Assembly (NCBI GenBank): GCA_950022295.1
Contig: OX465595.1
Location: 278,825,770-278,889,769 of the forward strand
Direction: 5' to 3'
Origin: Bromus sterilis
Lineage: Eukaryota; Streptophyta; Magnoliopsida; Poales; Poaceae
DNA length: 64,000 nucleotides
How positions within the stretch are numbered: the stretch's first letter is position 1; the number at the start of each line of letters is the position of its first letter. The position numbers and the translations under genes were made by a program. Positions 24,703-36,582 of this stretch are shown here, in pieces. The notes beneath the pieces are model-generated. The model was given only the letters and a program-made list of their open reading frames with translations. It did not search any database and was not told the DNA's origin.

Positions 24703-25590
24703 TAGTCCAAGATTGTAAGTACAGGGTACATAAAAGAGAGAAGAAGGGGGTGAGCTATATCATAAAAAGTACAACTAACTTCTCACGGTAAGGTGGGGTA
24801 CTAGTTGAGGTTGTAGCCACACTATCAATATATATAACTGGCTATTGTTCTATTCATAATAAGATGAGAAGCCAAGCATTCCATGAGGAATCTCCTCCAA
24901 CAAGACTGATATCCATCTACTTAAGCATTCATAACACCTGTCCTATCCTTGTCCTCTACTTCGCGTCCCAACAAAGAAGAAGCAGTCAAACCACACACAT
25001 TTTGATCTAGTTTTAGTTATGATTCAGTTGATGTTATCTATGAACAAGGAGTATGTCTCAAGTCGTCCATTACCGTGGACATGAATTTTTGAAAAGATTT
25101 AACCCTGCAGGGGTGTACCAACTGCCCATTACACGGCTCTGCATGCATGCCAAGATCCCTGAGGCAGGCCCGTTAAAGACACGCACTGAAGAGTTGTTCC
25201 GAGAGATCCGGATGTCATAGTCCCTCTAACTAACAACGCACAATTCCGGGTGGCCCCCGGGGAGTCGACACCCGATCCGAATTGGACTCTTCCGTATGGC
25301 CATGTTCGGGATAGCTCTACCTGATCTCAGGGAATCATCCCTAGCTCAACAGTGTGGACCAACAGAGGATCACTGTCCCCGCTGGCCCGGTTTGTTTAAA
25401 ATCTGCGAGGGGATCCAACCTTGCACACACACGGGTTTCAAATGGTAAATCAGCTCGGGGCAACACTAGAATGTTTGGAGGTAGGTAGGTAAGACAAGGA
25501 GACCCCATAGTGTCCCACACACGGTTAGGCACACTCGTCAAGAGACACAATACACAGAACTTGGATCTTAGGAGACTCGAATGGAACAAA
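24703..25590 (+). repeat. LTR of the second Gypsy-like family, part 2
   Basis: Continues 17902-18270 after the nested insertion, beginning with the second TAGTC. It matches the minus-strand copy (about 10034 down to 9110). It stops at GGAACAAA, where the other copy continues GCATCGAGG, because a CACTA end is inserted there. Confidence 0.8.
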
Positions 25591-26487
25591 CACTACTAGG
25601 ATAATGGCCATACAAGAATGCTCATTAGCAGCACGGCAAGTAGTGCCCGCGCTGCATGTAAATATTAGCAGCGCGGGCCACTGGAGAGCGCTGCAGAAGA
25701 TCGGTCATTAGCAGCGCGGGCCCTCCGGCCCGCGCTGTTACTATGGGGAAATGACTAGGGTTACCATGTCTGGCCACTTTAGTAGCGCACAGGACAGAAC
25801 ACGCGTTGTAGATGTATAGGACATCTGCAGCGGGAGACTTGGTACATGCGTTGTTAATATGGCAACCATAGACCGTGTTTTTTGGGCCAACATGTCAGCA
25901 TCTCGCACCTGCTGGCCCGCGTTGTAGATGGCCCCGTGTTTCCCGCGCGGCAGATGGGGTCACTTAAACCGGGCTCCCGGCCTCCCTCCCTCACTCTCTC
26001 CCTCACGCACACAACCCTAACGCACTCCCTCCCCGCTCCTCCACCGCCGGCGCCCCACTCGGGTCATTCCTCCGCCCCGCTCCTCCACGATGCCGGCTGC
26101 CCCACCCCTCCACGCCGCCACCCGCTCCTCCACGTCGCCGGCCGCATCGCTCCTCGACACCGCATCCTCGCTCGGATCACACCGGCGCCGCCCACTGGTG
26201 AGTCTCCATCTCAATCCCCTCTCACAAATGCTTTAGTTAGTCTACTGTTTAGTTAATTGTTAATTACTTGTTAGTTAGATTACCGTGCCAACTTTGTATG
26301 CAAGATGTTTGCGAAAATTCCTCATATAGAATCTGTGTATGTGGTAGAATATGTTCTTAAAAAACTAGACCATAGCTCATATAGAAAATATAGAAAAGTT
26401 TAGATAGATGGATAGATAGATAAATAGGTCATATTTTTTTTATAAAAACCTTCTTTTTTTGTGTTGTTTTATATATTTTATAACAAG
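25591..26487 (+). mobile_element. CACTA transposon, left end, truncated
   Basis: Begins CACTACTAGGATAATGGCC, a typical CACTA terminal repeat, and is followed by subterminal repeats built on 'agcagcgcgggcc' (25626-25740) in both orientations. A GC-rich stretch (25930-26210) with a plus-strand frame of 124 codons looks like a transposon leader or first exon; no domain is seen. The AT-rich remainder has no gene. The right end is lost at the junction with LTR A near 26567. Confidence 0.75.
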
Positions 26488-26567
26488 ATTGAGGTAATTA
26501 GGATTTTTTAGCATATTGAGGTAATTAGTATTTTTGTTAGCATATTGAGGCAATTAGGATTTTTTTT
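26488..26567. repeat. 27-29 bp tandem repeat, three copies
   Basis: The unit ATTGAGGTAATTAGGATTTT begins at 26488, 26515 and 26544 with small differences. It lies at the broken inner edge of the CACTA fragment, directly before the fused LTR. Confidence 0.75.
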
Positions 26568-27651
26568 AGACGATAAAATAGCCATGCGAGGTAAACAAAT
26601 TACAGCTGGGCAATTGACAGGATTATGTGTGCAAACCAATGCTAACTATGCTATAAAGAAAGGAAGAGGCTCAAAAGCTTGGGGGGTACGCCAACAAAAG
26701 TACTCATCATAAAGAAAATGAAACTATCATGAAGTATGCAAATGTATGCCCTAGACTCATGTTTCTGTCACTCAAGCTAGTCGTCGAGGGGCATGAACCC
26801 ACAATCATGCATAACGCTCCCTCTTGGAGTCACTACCCACTACTTGGCCAAAGCAATAAATAGCAACAGATAACATGCAAGAATTACTCAAGAACATAAA
26901 TATAAAAGAGGAGAATCAAATATATTACTCAAACACAATCTGAACATAGTCTCATAATCCATCAGATCCCAGCAAACTCAGCATAGCAACAGCAGAAAGA
27001 TTACATATGTGCCTCGATCATGTAGGGCATCTCACGAGGTCTAAACCATGAAGAACAAAGAGGGGAGGAGAACATCACATAGCTACTGATCATATACCCA
27101 TGGTCCAAGGTGGACTACTCACGGTTCATCTGGGAAGCATCCATGGTGGTGGACAAGCTCCCGGAGGTGGTTCCTCCCTCCGGCAGGGTGCCGGGAAGAG
27201 GTCTCCTGGTGCTCCCAATCTTGGAAGCGCGGCGGCGGCGGAACAGAGGAGAGATCGCGAAAAAGGGTTCTCTCCCCGGAAGTTTCCCGTCACAGAGAAT
27301 ATATGGGCTAAGGGGCACAGCCATGGGGGCCACGAGGGGTCCAGGCGGCCCCCTGGCGCGGCCCCACCCTAGGGAGCGCCGGGAGGGCGCATGGGGCCCT
27401 GGTGGGTCCCCTCTGGCCCCGAAGCGCTGATTTTTTATTGTATTTTTCCCGAATTTTTGGAGCACTTTTAATATGGGGGAAAACTGAAATAGAAAAATCG
27501 CAGAAAATAGGAACTAGCACTGGGGTGCACTGAGTTAATAGGTTAGTCCAAATATGATCAAAAGTGTATGGAAGTGCATCAATATCATAGCAATATCACA
27601 TAAAAGAGGCATGGAGCAAGCAGAAATTATAGATACGTTTTGGACGTATCA
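26568..27651 (-). repeat. 3' LTR of Athila-like element A (truncated, with an internal patch)
   Basis: Starts TGATACGTCCAAAACG at 27651 on the minus strand, next to the polypurine tract, and breaks off at 26568 against CACTA sequence. A 57-bp block at 26694-26750 does not belong to the LTR: it equals 28662-28718 in the element's interior and replaces about 210 bp of LTR. Confidence 0.85.
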
Positions 27652-30577
27652 ACATCCCCAAGCTTAATTCCTGCTCGTCCTCGAGTAGGTAAATGATAAC
27701 AAACATAATTTTTGTGGTGACATGCTACCAACCATATAAGAATTTTTAAGTAAGGCAATCAAGGCATGTAATTCAATTCAAGTCATAACAGGCAAGATTC
27801 TATATTTAGCATTGAAACAAGCAACATAAGAACATAAAGGTGCAAGATCTCTCACTGTCCGTGACTCGAATGTCTCCAAATGGTGTTTGCGTGCAAGAAA
27901 GGGGATAGGGATATACGAGAAAAAAGTATTTTTGTGTTGATAACTCAATCTACTAAAGTTTCAAAATTGGTCTTCTTTGGATCTTATCTTGACTCAAACC
28001 CAGACCACTAGCCAGGTACAAGACAAAATGATCCACTCATTTTCGATATTTTGAGCACTCATGAAATGGATGAGCGTAAGCAAGAAAGTTGACACTTAGG
28101 ATGGCAAAGAGAGAATAATGGTCGAGGAGGAAGACAAAAAGGGTGTGAAAGGCTCACATCAATGAGGACAATCATAGGCTAGAGAAAGCCAAATGATAGA
28201 TATGATGTGAGGAGTAGGGATTTCCATGCAACGGATGCACATATGAGCTAAGGTAAGCTCTCCAATGGAACTAGTGGGGGTGCATTCAACTTTCTTGCTC
28301 AAGAAGACCTAGATCTCATTTGAGGAGGCTCATCATTGGAATATACAAGCCAAGTTCTATAGTGTGAAGGTCCCCACATAGCTATATGCATGAATGATAA
28401 TCTCTATGGTGTACAAGATATAAAAGGGAGTACGAGTGTGGATCTCTCAAAAGGAATAGTAGTGTGCCCCCTTCTCTCTTTTTATTTCTTTTTCTCTTTT
28501 TTCTATATTTTATTTATTTATTTGGTGGCCTCAATGGCTCTTTCTATTTTTCTCATTTGTCCTCTTTGGGATCTTTTGATTTTGTCCTCTTTGGGGTCTT
28601 TTCCTCACTTTAGGGCAACACTCTATATATTAAAAAAAGTATAGAAGATCTTTCACACTTTACAAAAGTACTCATCATAAAGAAAATGAAACTATCATGA
28701 AGTATGCAAATGTATGCCTCTGCCAGTGTAGCAGGATATGCAATGATACTAGCGCATCATGTAGCAATGATTAGGGCAAGTCCCAACTTGCATGCGGCTC
28801 ATCGATCAAGCAAGTAGCATGTATGACATGAAGATCAAGTCATGAGAAGTGGATGTTGCATGGCAATGTATCTCTGAAGCCTGTGGAAATGCCTTGACAG
28901 GTAGGTATGGTGGCTGTTTTGAGGAAGGATATAAGGAGGTTTATGATGAAAGAGTGTATTGTGCCAAGGGTTTGGATCTACCGGCGAAGGTGGACGCCAA
29001 CTCTCGGAGTGAGAAGGAGGCAATGCACGGCACAGGAGAGGCTAGAAAAATATGGGTAGGTGGAAGTGTCAACTTTCGAATACTTACATTAGTCCGAAGA
29101 ACTCATGCACTTATTATCGGTAACTCTCAATCTAATAAGGAGGTTCACAAAGAGACAAGTACCCCGAGGATGAGTGTATGGGGGTTTGGTTATCCTTGCT
29201 CATCCTCGACTCATGGTACGTGAGTGTACTCTAATATTCGATCCCTCCAAAGAGTAGTGATCCATCTAGTAGCTAAAGTTCTTAAGTAATTTTGTAAGTT
29301 TTGAAAATAAACACGGATTTTCCAAAATACGGCATCTATCACTAATAGGCTAAAGCTCTTGATACCAAAAGTGCAAACATTACTCAAAGCAATACCTCAA
29401 AACTATTGCAAGTTACTACTACAATTGAATAGCAACCTCAATTACCTACTTCAAGTCAAGACACACAACTCAGTGCAACAGGAAAACTCTCTAAACAAGA
29501 TAAAAATGAAAACTCAAGAGAGTTCCAGCAACAAACTAAACAAAATCTCTTAAAAAGATAAGCATGAAAACTAAGAGCTAAACATGACAGCAGCTATAAA
29601 AAGATAAAGAACACACACAGCAAAGAGATAGGCATGAAAAATCCTATGATGTGTTCTAGGTTTTGAAAGTGGGGCGTGTTTCTCTCCCACACAAAGAAAG
29701 CTGGGTTCTAACTTGTTATGAACAGCAAGCAAAGCTAAAGAAAACTAAAAAAGAAATGAAGAGCGAGATGCTCCAAGCATAGCACATAACGCATGAAGTG
29801 ATAAAAATATAGTGGAACGAAAGACGAACTGATAATTGTTGATGGAGAAGGGGATGCATGGGGGCATCCCCAAGCTTAGACGCTTGAGTCTCCTTGAATA
29901 TTTCTTGGGGTGCATGGGGGCATCCCCAAGCTTGAGCGTTTGACACTCCTTAATCTTCTTTCATCATCTTCCCTCGCACACTTGAAAACTCCCTTCATAC
30001 ATAACTCATCATAATCTGATTAGCGAGGTTAGTACTCATAATAAAATAATTTTTTCTCTACTGGAAATAAGGATATTCTTGAAGAGCTACTGTTTCTCAA
30101 GATTTCCAAAAGAAATTTCAAAGAAAAAGCACGCTTAAGGTTTGCAAAACGAAGAAAAGGCAAAACAGGACAGAATCTGTGAAAAACAGACCAGCAGGTA
30201 GTAAATAATTTTTTAGGGATACTTCTGCAACTCAAATCAAAAAACTCAGAACATATGAAAGTTCCGTGATTGAATAGAACACTCTGTGTAAAAATTTCAG
30301 CTTAAAAGGTTGAACTGGGATTGTTCTACCATTTTTCTAGTCACGAGGACAGAATCTGTTTTCTGGACAGCATGTCACAACTTTCACTGCCCTTGTGATA
30401 TGAGACTATAAATGGCACAAAGCTTGAAAAGTAAAGATACAATGATGTTGCTACAGTAGTAACAATCATCAAGACCACTAAAAATAGAACAAAAACAAAA
30501 ATGGAAACCTAAATTCGTTGCGGGCTGCCTCCCGAAAGTGCTTCTTTAAAGCCATTAGCTAGCCTTGATGCAAGAGA
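27652..30577 (-). mobile_element. Non-coding interior of element A
   Basis: About 2.9 kb between protease and 3' LTR, where an autonomous element would have reverse transcriptase, RNase H and integrase. No such domain is found on either strand. It includes a T-rich stretch on the plus strand (28480-28610) and two copies of a 'gggggcatccccaagctt' motif (29850-29935). The same region in element B is alike apart from the solo LTR. Confidence 0.8.
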
Positions 30578-32614
30578 TCAAGTATTTTCAAGAAAATAAC
30601 TAGCCCGTGTGACGGACTCAAAAGGAAACTTAATCTTTTTCCTAGGTAAATGTTCCATCCCCTTCTTGAGAGGGAATTGGAATTTGATAATCCCTTCTTT
30701 CATATCAATAACAGCACCCACAGTGCGAAGAAAAGGACGTCCCAAAATAATTGGACAAGAAGGTTCACATTCAAGGTCCATAATAGTAAAATCAACGGGA
30801 ACATAATTGTCATTGACAATGATAAGCACATCATCGATCTTCCCAAAAGGTTTCTTTACGGAAGAATCGACAAGACGAACACCAAAAGAACAAGGATCAA
30901 AAGGTTTCAATTCAAATATATCATACATTCTTTTGGGCATAACGGAGGTACTAGCTCCAACATCACATAAAGCATAGCAAGAGAAGATATTCAACTTAAT
31001 TTTAATCATAGGATCCCAACCATCTTCTATCTTTCTAGGTATGGAGGCTTCTACCCTAAGCTTCTCCTCCCTAGCTTTAATGAGAGCATTAGTGATATGC
31101 TCCGTGAAGGCAAGATTAAGTGTGCTAGTGTGGGGGTCTCTAGACATCTTGTGAAGGAAACGAATAACTTCAGAAAGGTGCAATTATCAAAATCAAGGTC
31201 ACTACTATCAAGTAAAGTGGTAGTGGTGTCCTTTAGGCTCACTTGTTTGGTAGCTTCTATAGTCATAGGAGTTTCTTCTTCTACGGTTGAGGTCATAGCA
31301 TCACCATTAATAGGTCCTATGGGACTAGGGGTGCATTGGATGCTAAGAGTTTGGATATCCTCAAAGACTTGGATAGTAGCAATGGTATGGTGTGTGGGAA
31401 GGCTCTTAATTATATCTTCTTCCTCCTTTTCTCTAACCCATCTCTCTTTAAGTTTAGCCATCATCCTAATGTTTTCATTAATTTGCACTTGAATAGCATT
31501 CATAGGAGTGACCTTCCTCTCCTCAAGAGGAGAATTTCTAATTTTAAAAAATTCTACTTCATGGGCTAAATTGTCTACCCTCGACGAGAGATTATCTAAT
31601 TTGTCTAGTTTTTCCTCTACACTCTTGTTGAAGGCTTTTTGGGTAGCGATGAAGTCTTTAAGCATAGTCACTAATTCAGAAGTGGAGTTCTTGGTGCTAG
31701 GATAAGTGTTGTTGTTCCCATAGTTGTTGGAGGGGAACGGTCTAGGATTGCTACCAAAATTACTCCTATAAGCATTGTTATTGAAGTTGTTTCTAGAGAT
31801 AAAGTTCACATCTACTTGATCTTGAGCAATCAAAGAGTTTAAAGGAACATCATGAGGATCAATAGGAGATTGCTTGGTAAGTAGAGACATAATCAAGTCA
31901 ACTTTTTCATTTAGGGAGGAGATCTCCTCGACAGAGTTTACCTTCCTACCTGTTGGAGCTCTTTCGGTGTGCCATTGGGAATAGTTGGTCATCATCTCAT
32001 CGAGTAGTTTTGTGGCAGCACCAAGTGTTTTTGACATAAAGGTTCCTCCCGCAGCCGAATCTAGCAAGTTCCGCGAGGTAAAGTTCAAGCCTTCATAAAA
32101 AGTTTGGATAACCATCCAAGTAGTCAAACCATGCGTAGGGCAACTCTTAACAAGAGATTTCATGCGTTCCCAAGCATGGGCAACAGGTTCATTATCCAAT
32201 TTCCTAAAATTCATAATATTACTCCTCCATTGGATAATCTTAGCTGGGGGGTAGTACTTCCCAATAAAAGCATCCTTGCACTTATCCCAAGAATCTATGC
32301 TATTCCTAGGCAAGGATTGAAACCAGATTTTAGCTCCTCCTCTCAAGGAGAAAGGAAAAAAGCTCAATCTTAACAATATCACCATCTACTTCTTTGTACT
32401 TTTGCATATCACAGAGCTCAACAAAATTATTTAAGTGCAAAGCAGCATCATCTCCAGCACCGGAGAATTGATCTTTCATAACAAGGTTTAGCAAAGCAGG
32501 TTTAATCTCATAAGAAGGTGCTGAAGTAGCAGGTGTAGCAATAGGAGTGCAGATAAAGTCACTATTGTTATGACTAGTGAAGTCACACAACTTGGTGGTC
32601 TCGGAGGAACCCAT
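30578..32614 (-). pseudogene. gag-protease pseudogene of element A (unit 1)
   Basis: The gag frame starts at ATG 32614 (MGSSETTKLCDFTSHNNSD) and includes the retrotransposon gag core (WFQSLPRNSIDSWDKCKDAF, ERMKSLVKSCPTHGL) and an Asn-rich linker. A protease frame follows, with active site ALCDVGAS and partner motif PIILGRPFL, ending at 30578. Breaks: one extra A in the run 32356-32361 shifts the frame within gag (unit 2 has five As and reads on), and a one-base shift near 31180 separates gag from protease. The second break is shared with unit 2. No polymerase domains follow, so the element was non-autonomous. Athila-lineage assignment rests on the protease and primer-site style. Confidence 0.85.
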
Positions 32615-32747
32615 AGTAGCAGAAAGCAAGGTAACTATTTTTTAGATTTTTGATAAAGGACACTAAAGCAAAAACTGAAAGGTAAACTAACAAGACTAAA
32701 AAATAAAGATAAAAGGTAGTGTGCAACTCCCCTATCTTGAAGAGTCG

Positions 32748-32767
32748 AGTCCCCGGCAATGGAGCCA
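32748..32767 (-). other. Primer-binding site of element A
   Basis: Minus strand TGGCTCCATTGCCGGGGAC, five bases inside the LTR; two changes from the tRNA-Asp-type site, one of them private to this unit (element B has TGGCGCC). Confidence 0.7.
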
Positions 32768-32772
32768 GAAAT

Positions 32773-34431
32773 TGCTTTGATGTCGCGAGAGTTGCTCGCC
32801 CCTCGTTGGTTACCCAAAGTGGAAGGTTGAGATGTAGACAGCAACAAATTTCCCTCGGTGAAGATACCAAGGTTTGTCTCCGTTAGGACTCCAACAACGA
32901 CAGGAAGGTGACAACGGCGCCAGTATTAGGCGGTTGACGTGGACCTGCACACACACAACAGATAACTTTGCTCCCAACGAGTTCAGAGAGGTTGTCGATC
33001 CCTCTGGCCTTGTTGTTTACAAAGGATTAAACGTACGGGATAATAATGATAGTGATAGCAACGGAAAAGTAAATAAAGCAGAAAATAAATAGTGGGTGTA
33101 AACAGTATTGGAAATATGGACCGGGATCCCATGATGTTCACTAGTGATGTCTCTCTCACAAAAGACGATAAAATAGCCATGCGAGGTAAACAAATTACAG
33201 CTGGGAAATTGACAGGATTATGTGCGCAAACCAATGCTAACTATGCTATAAACAAAAGCAAGAGTCTCAAAAGCTTGGGCGGTACGCCAAGAAAAGTAGA
33301 CCGAGATCCATCTTCATCTACCTACTAATCATCCACCTTGAGATATCTATCCAGAACATCTCGCTGGTATTAAGTTGTGAATCCCACCCATAGTGTAAAC
33401 TCAAAGCAACAGACAACTGCATTAAAGAACTTTGCGTAAAGTAAACAATCCTTGCACCCGCAAGTACAAGCACCGTTGTTTTCTCCCTTGTGGCAACAGC
33501 TCATCCCCTAGACTCATGTTTTTTCACTCAAGCTAGTCATCGGGGGGCATGAACCCACAATCATTCATAACGCTCCCTCTTGGAGTCACTACCCACTACT
33601 TGGCCAAAGCAATAAACAGCAATGGAGAACTTGCAAGAATTACTCAAGAACATAAATATAAAAGAGGAGAATCAAATATATTACTCAAACAAAATCTGAA
33701 CATAGTCTCATAATCCATCAGATCCCAGCAAACTCAGCATAGCAACAGCAGAAGGATTACATATGTGCCACGATCATGTAGGGCATCTCACGAGGTCTAA
33801 ACCATGAAGAACAAAGAGGGGAGGAGAACATCATATAGCTACTGATCATAGACCCATGGTCCAAGGTGGACTACTCACGGTTCATCCGGTAAGCATCCAT
33901 GGTGGTGGAGAAGCTCCCGGAGGTGGTTCCTCCCTCCAGCAGGGTGCCGGGAAGAGGTCTCCTGGTGCTCCCGATCTTGGAAGCGCGGTGGTGGCGGAAC
34001 AGAGGAGAGATCGCGAAAAAGGGTTCTCTCCCCGGAAGTTTCCCATCACGGAGAACATATGGGCGAAGGGGGGCAGCCAGGGGGGCCACCAGGGGTCCAG
34101 CCAGCCCCCTGGCGCGTCCCCACCCTAGGGCGCGCCGGGAGGGCGCCTGGGGCCCTGGTGGGTCCCCTCTGGCCCCTCCTTGGTGATTCCCGAAGCTTCA
34201 GAAGCGTTGATTTTTTATTGGATTTTTCCCGAATTTTTGGAGCACTTTTAATATGGGGGAAAACTAAAATAGAAAAATAGCAGAAAACAGGAACTGGCAC
34301 TGGGGTGCACTGAGTTAATAGGTTAGTCCAAATATGATCAAAAGTGTATGGAAGTGCATCAATATCATAGCAATATCACACAAAAGAGGCATGGAGCAAG
34401 CAGAAATTATATATACGTTCTCGACGTATCA
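32773..34431 (-). repeat. 5' LTR of element A
   Basis: 1,659 bp, starting TGATACGTCGAGAACG at 34431 and ending ...AAAGCA at 32773 on the minus strand. The flanking base on the plus strand is the A of 'ataaggcggg', the same flank as at 44752, showing that this is a copied insertion site. Confidence 0.85.
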
Positions 34432-34718
34432 ATAAGGCGGGACGGTATTCAACCCCGTCACGGGCAAGAACCATGCGGATCGACGGGGTTTGGGCCTGAT
34501 CCCGACGAGATTGGTATTAAGCGAACAATGCCTTCTTAATCGCATAACATAAATACAATCCACATACACGCATGAGCAGATAGTAGTGGGAAGATAGTGG
34601 CGCACACGCATTTACAACCACGAAAGAACTAAAGAGTTATATAGTTGTCTCCTGCCTTATCTCTGTCATATGACCGCATCATATGAAAACAACACGGTAA
34701 CTCTCAGACACAAACTAT
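34432..34718. other. Duplicated copy of FKF1 downstream flank
   Basis: 287 bp almost identical to 44752-45039, which lies next to the Mutator-like element in the FKF1 3' region. No repeat family is recognised in it and no open frame stands out. It is the only part of the duplicated unit that looks like original gene-flanking DNA. Confidence 0.75.
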
Positions 34719-34727
34719 TTCTACATA

Positions 34728-35322
34728 GGGACTGTCCAGGGCTCATGTACATGTTACATAGTTATGTCACATGTACTATATTTAGCCTAAAAACTAGCTT
34801 TAATTATTTGTTTCATTAGCTTTTTTGTTATTTTTTCATAGACAAAAAACTGTCAGGGAAGTTATGTTTCATCCAGTTTTTTAAGCGTGTTATTAAGCTG
34901 GACCGGCCCAAGTTTGAGGGTGGCCATAGCTTCTTTTTTTGTTTATTTCACGTTATTTCTCCTTTTTCATTTATTTTTTATTTTGTTTGTACTTTAAAAT
35001 AATATAAATAAATATATTAAAATAATTTTCATAAACAGTTAAAATTGTTAATAAATAATTTTTATAATATTAAATGCATACAGAGAAATATTTCTCATCT
35101 ATACAAAAAAATACATTATGTATGACACAATTCATTATGTTATTTAATGAATATTAACCAAGCATTTGAAAAAACATTAAATGTGTATGGAATTTGTTTA
35201 TCTTATATACAAAATATATTCAAATATTTATGAAAAAATATTGATCACGTATTTAAAAAATGTTAATCGTATGTGCAAAAAATATTGATGATGTATTTAA
35301 AATTGCTAATCATGTATTAAAA
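34728..35322. mobile_element. Truncated copy of the Mutator-like element (left part)
   Basis: Begins GGGACTGTCCAGGGCTC after TTCTACATA (34719-34727), exactly as at 45049. It ends in an A-run at 35319-35324, where it is fused to the LTR of element B. It lacks the hairpin array and right end. AT-rich, no coding capacity. Confidence 0.85.
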
Positions 35323-36582
35323 AATAGCCATGCGAGGTAAACAAATTACAGCTGGGAAATTGACAGGATTATGTGCGCAAACCAATGTTAACTATGCTAT
35401 AAAGAAAGAAAGAGTCTCAAAAGCTTGGGCGGTACGCCAAGAAAAGTAGACCGAGATCCATCTTCATCTACCTACTAATCATCCACCTTGAGATATCTAT
35501 CCAGAACATCTCGCTGGTATTAACTTGAAAATCCCACCCAAAGTGTAAACTCAAAGCAACAGACAACTGCATTAAAGAACTTTGCGTAAAGTAAACAATC
35601 CTTGCACCTGCAAGTACAAGCACCGTTGTTTTCTCCCTTGTGGCAACAACACATCCCCTAGACTCATGTTTCTGTCACTCAAGATAGTCATCGGGGGGCG
35701 TGAACCCACAATCATGCATAACGCTCCGTCTTGGAGTCACTACCCACTACTTGACCAAAGCAATAAACAACAACGGAGAACATGCAAGAATTACTCAAGA
35801 ACATAAATATAAAAGAGGAGAATCGAATATATTACTCAAACACAATCTGAATATAGTCTCATAATCCATCAGATCCCAGCAAACTCAGCATAGCAACAGC
35901 AAAAAGATTACATATGTGCCTCGATCATGTAGGGCATCTCACGACGTCTAAACCATGAAGAACAAAGAGGGGACGATAACATCACATAGCTACTGATCAT
36001 AGACCCATGGTCCAAGGTGGACTACTCACGGTTCATCCGGGAAGCATCCATGGGGGTGGAGAAGCTCCCGGAGGTGGTTCCTCCCTCCGGTAGGGTGCCG
36101 GGAAGAGGTCTCTTGGTGCTCCCGATCTTGGAAGCGCGGCGGTGGCGGAACAGAGGAGAGATCGCGAAAAAGAGTTCTCTCCCCGGAAGTTTCCCGTCAC
36201 GGAGAATATATGGGCGAAGGGGCGCAGCCAGGGGGGCGACCAGGGGTCCAGGCGGCCCCCTGGCGCGGCCCCACCCTAGGGGGCGCCGGGAGGGCGCCTG
36301 GGGCCCTGGTGGGTCCCCTCTGGCCCCTCCTTGGTGATTCCCGAAGCTTCCAAAATGCTGATTTTTTATTGTATTTTTCCCGAATTTTTGGAGCACTTTT
36401 AATATGGGGGAAAACTTAAATAGAAAAACATCAGAAAATAGGAAATGGCATTGGGGTGCACTGAGTTAATAGGTTAGTCCAAATATGATCAAAAGTGTAT
36501 GGAAGTGCATCAATATCATAGCAATATCACACAAAATAGGCATGGAGCAAGCAGAAATTATAGATATGTTTTGGACGTATCA
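35323..36582 (-). repeat. 3' LTR of element B (truncated at the duplication junction)
   Basis: Starts TGATACGTCCAAAACATATC at 36582 on the minus strand, next to the polypurine tract. It ends at the A-run junction with the Mutator-like fragment. It keeps the LTR stretch that is replaced by a patch in unit 1. Confidence 0.85.

Larger units (their letters stand above)
26575..35322. repeat. Tandem duplication, unit 1
   Basis: About 8.75 kb: partial 3' LTR, interior and 5' LTR of element A (minus strand), 287 bp of non-repetitive-looking flank (34432-34718), and the first 595 bp of a Mutator-like element. The same order recurs at 35321-45636. The two units share the identical insertion point of the Athila-like element in the flanking DNA, so this is one insertion copied by duplication and not two insertions. 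Confidence 0.9.

Noticed and set aside
25882..26256. 124-codon plus-strand frame in the CACTA fragment as a captured gene exon
   Set aside because: Low-complexity Pro/His-rich sequence; no match to a known family by eye and no clear splice partner.
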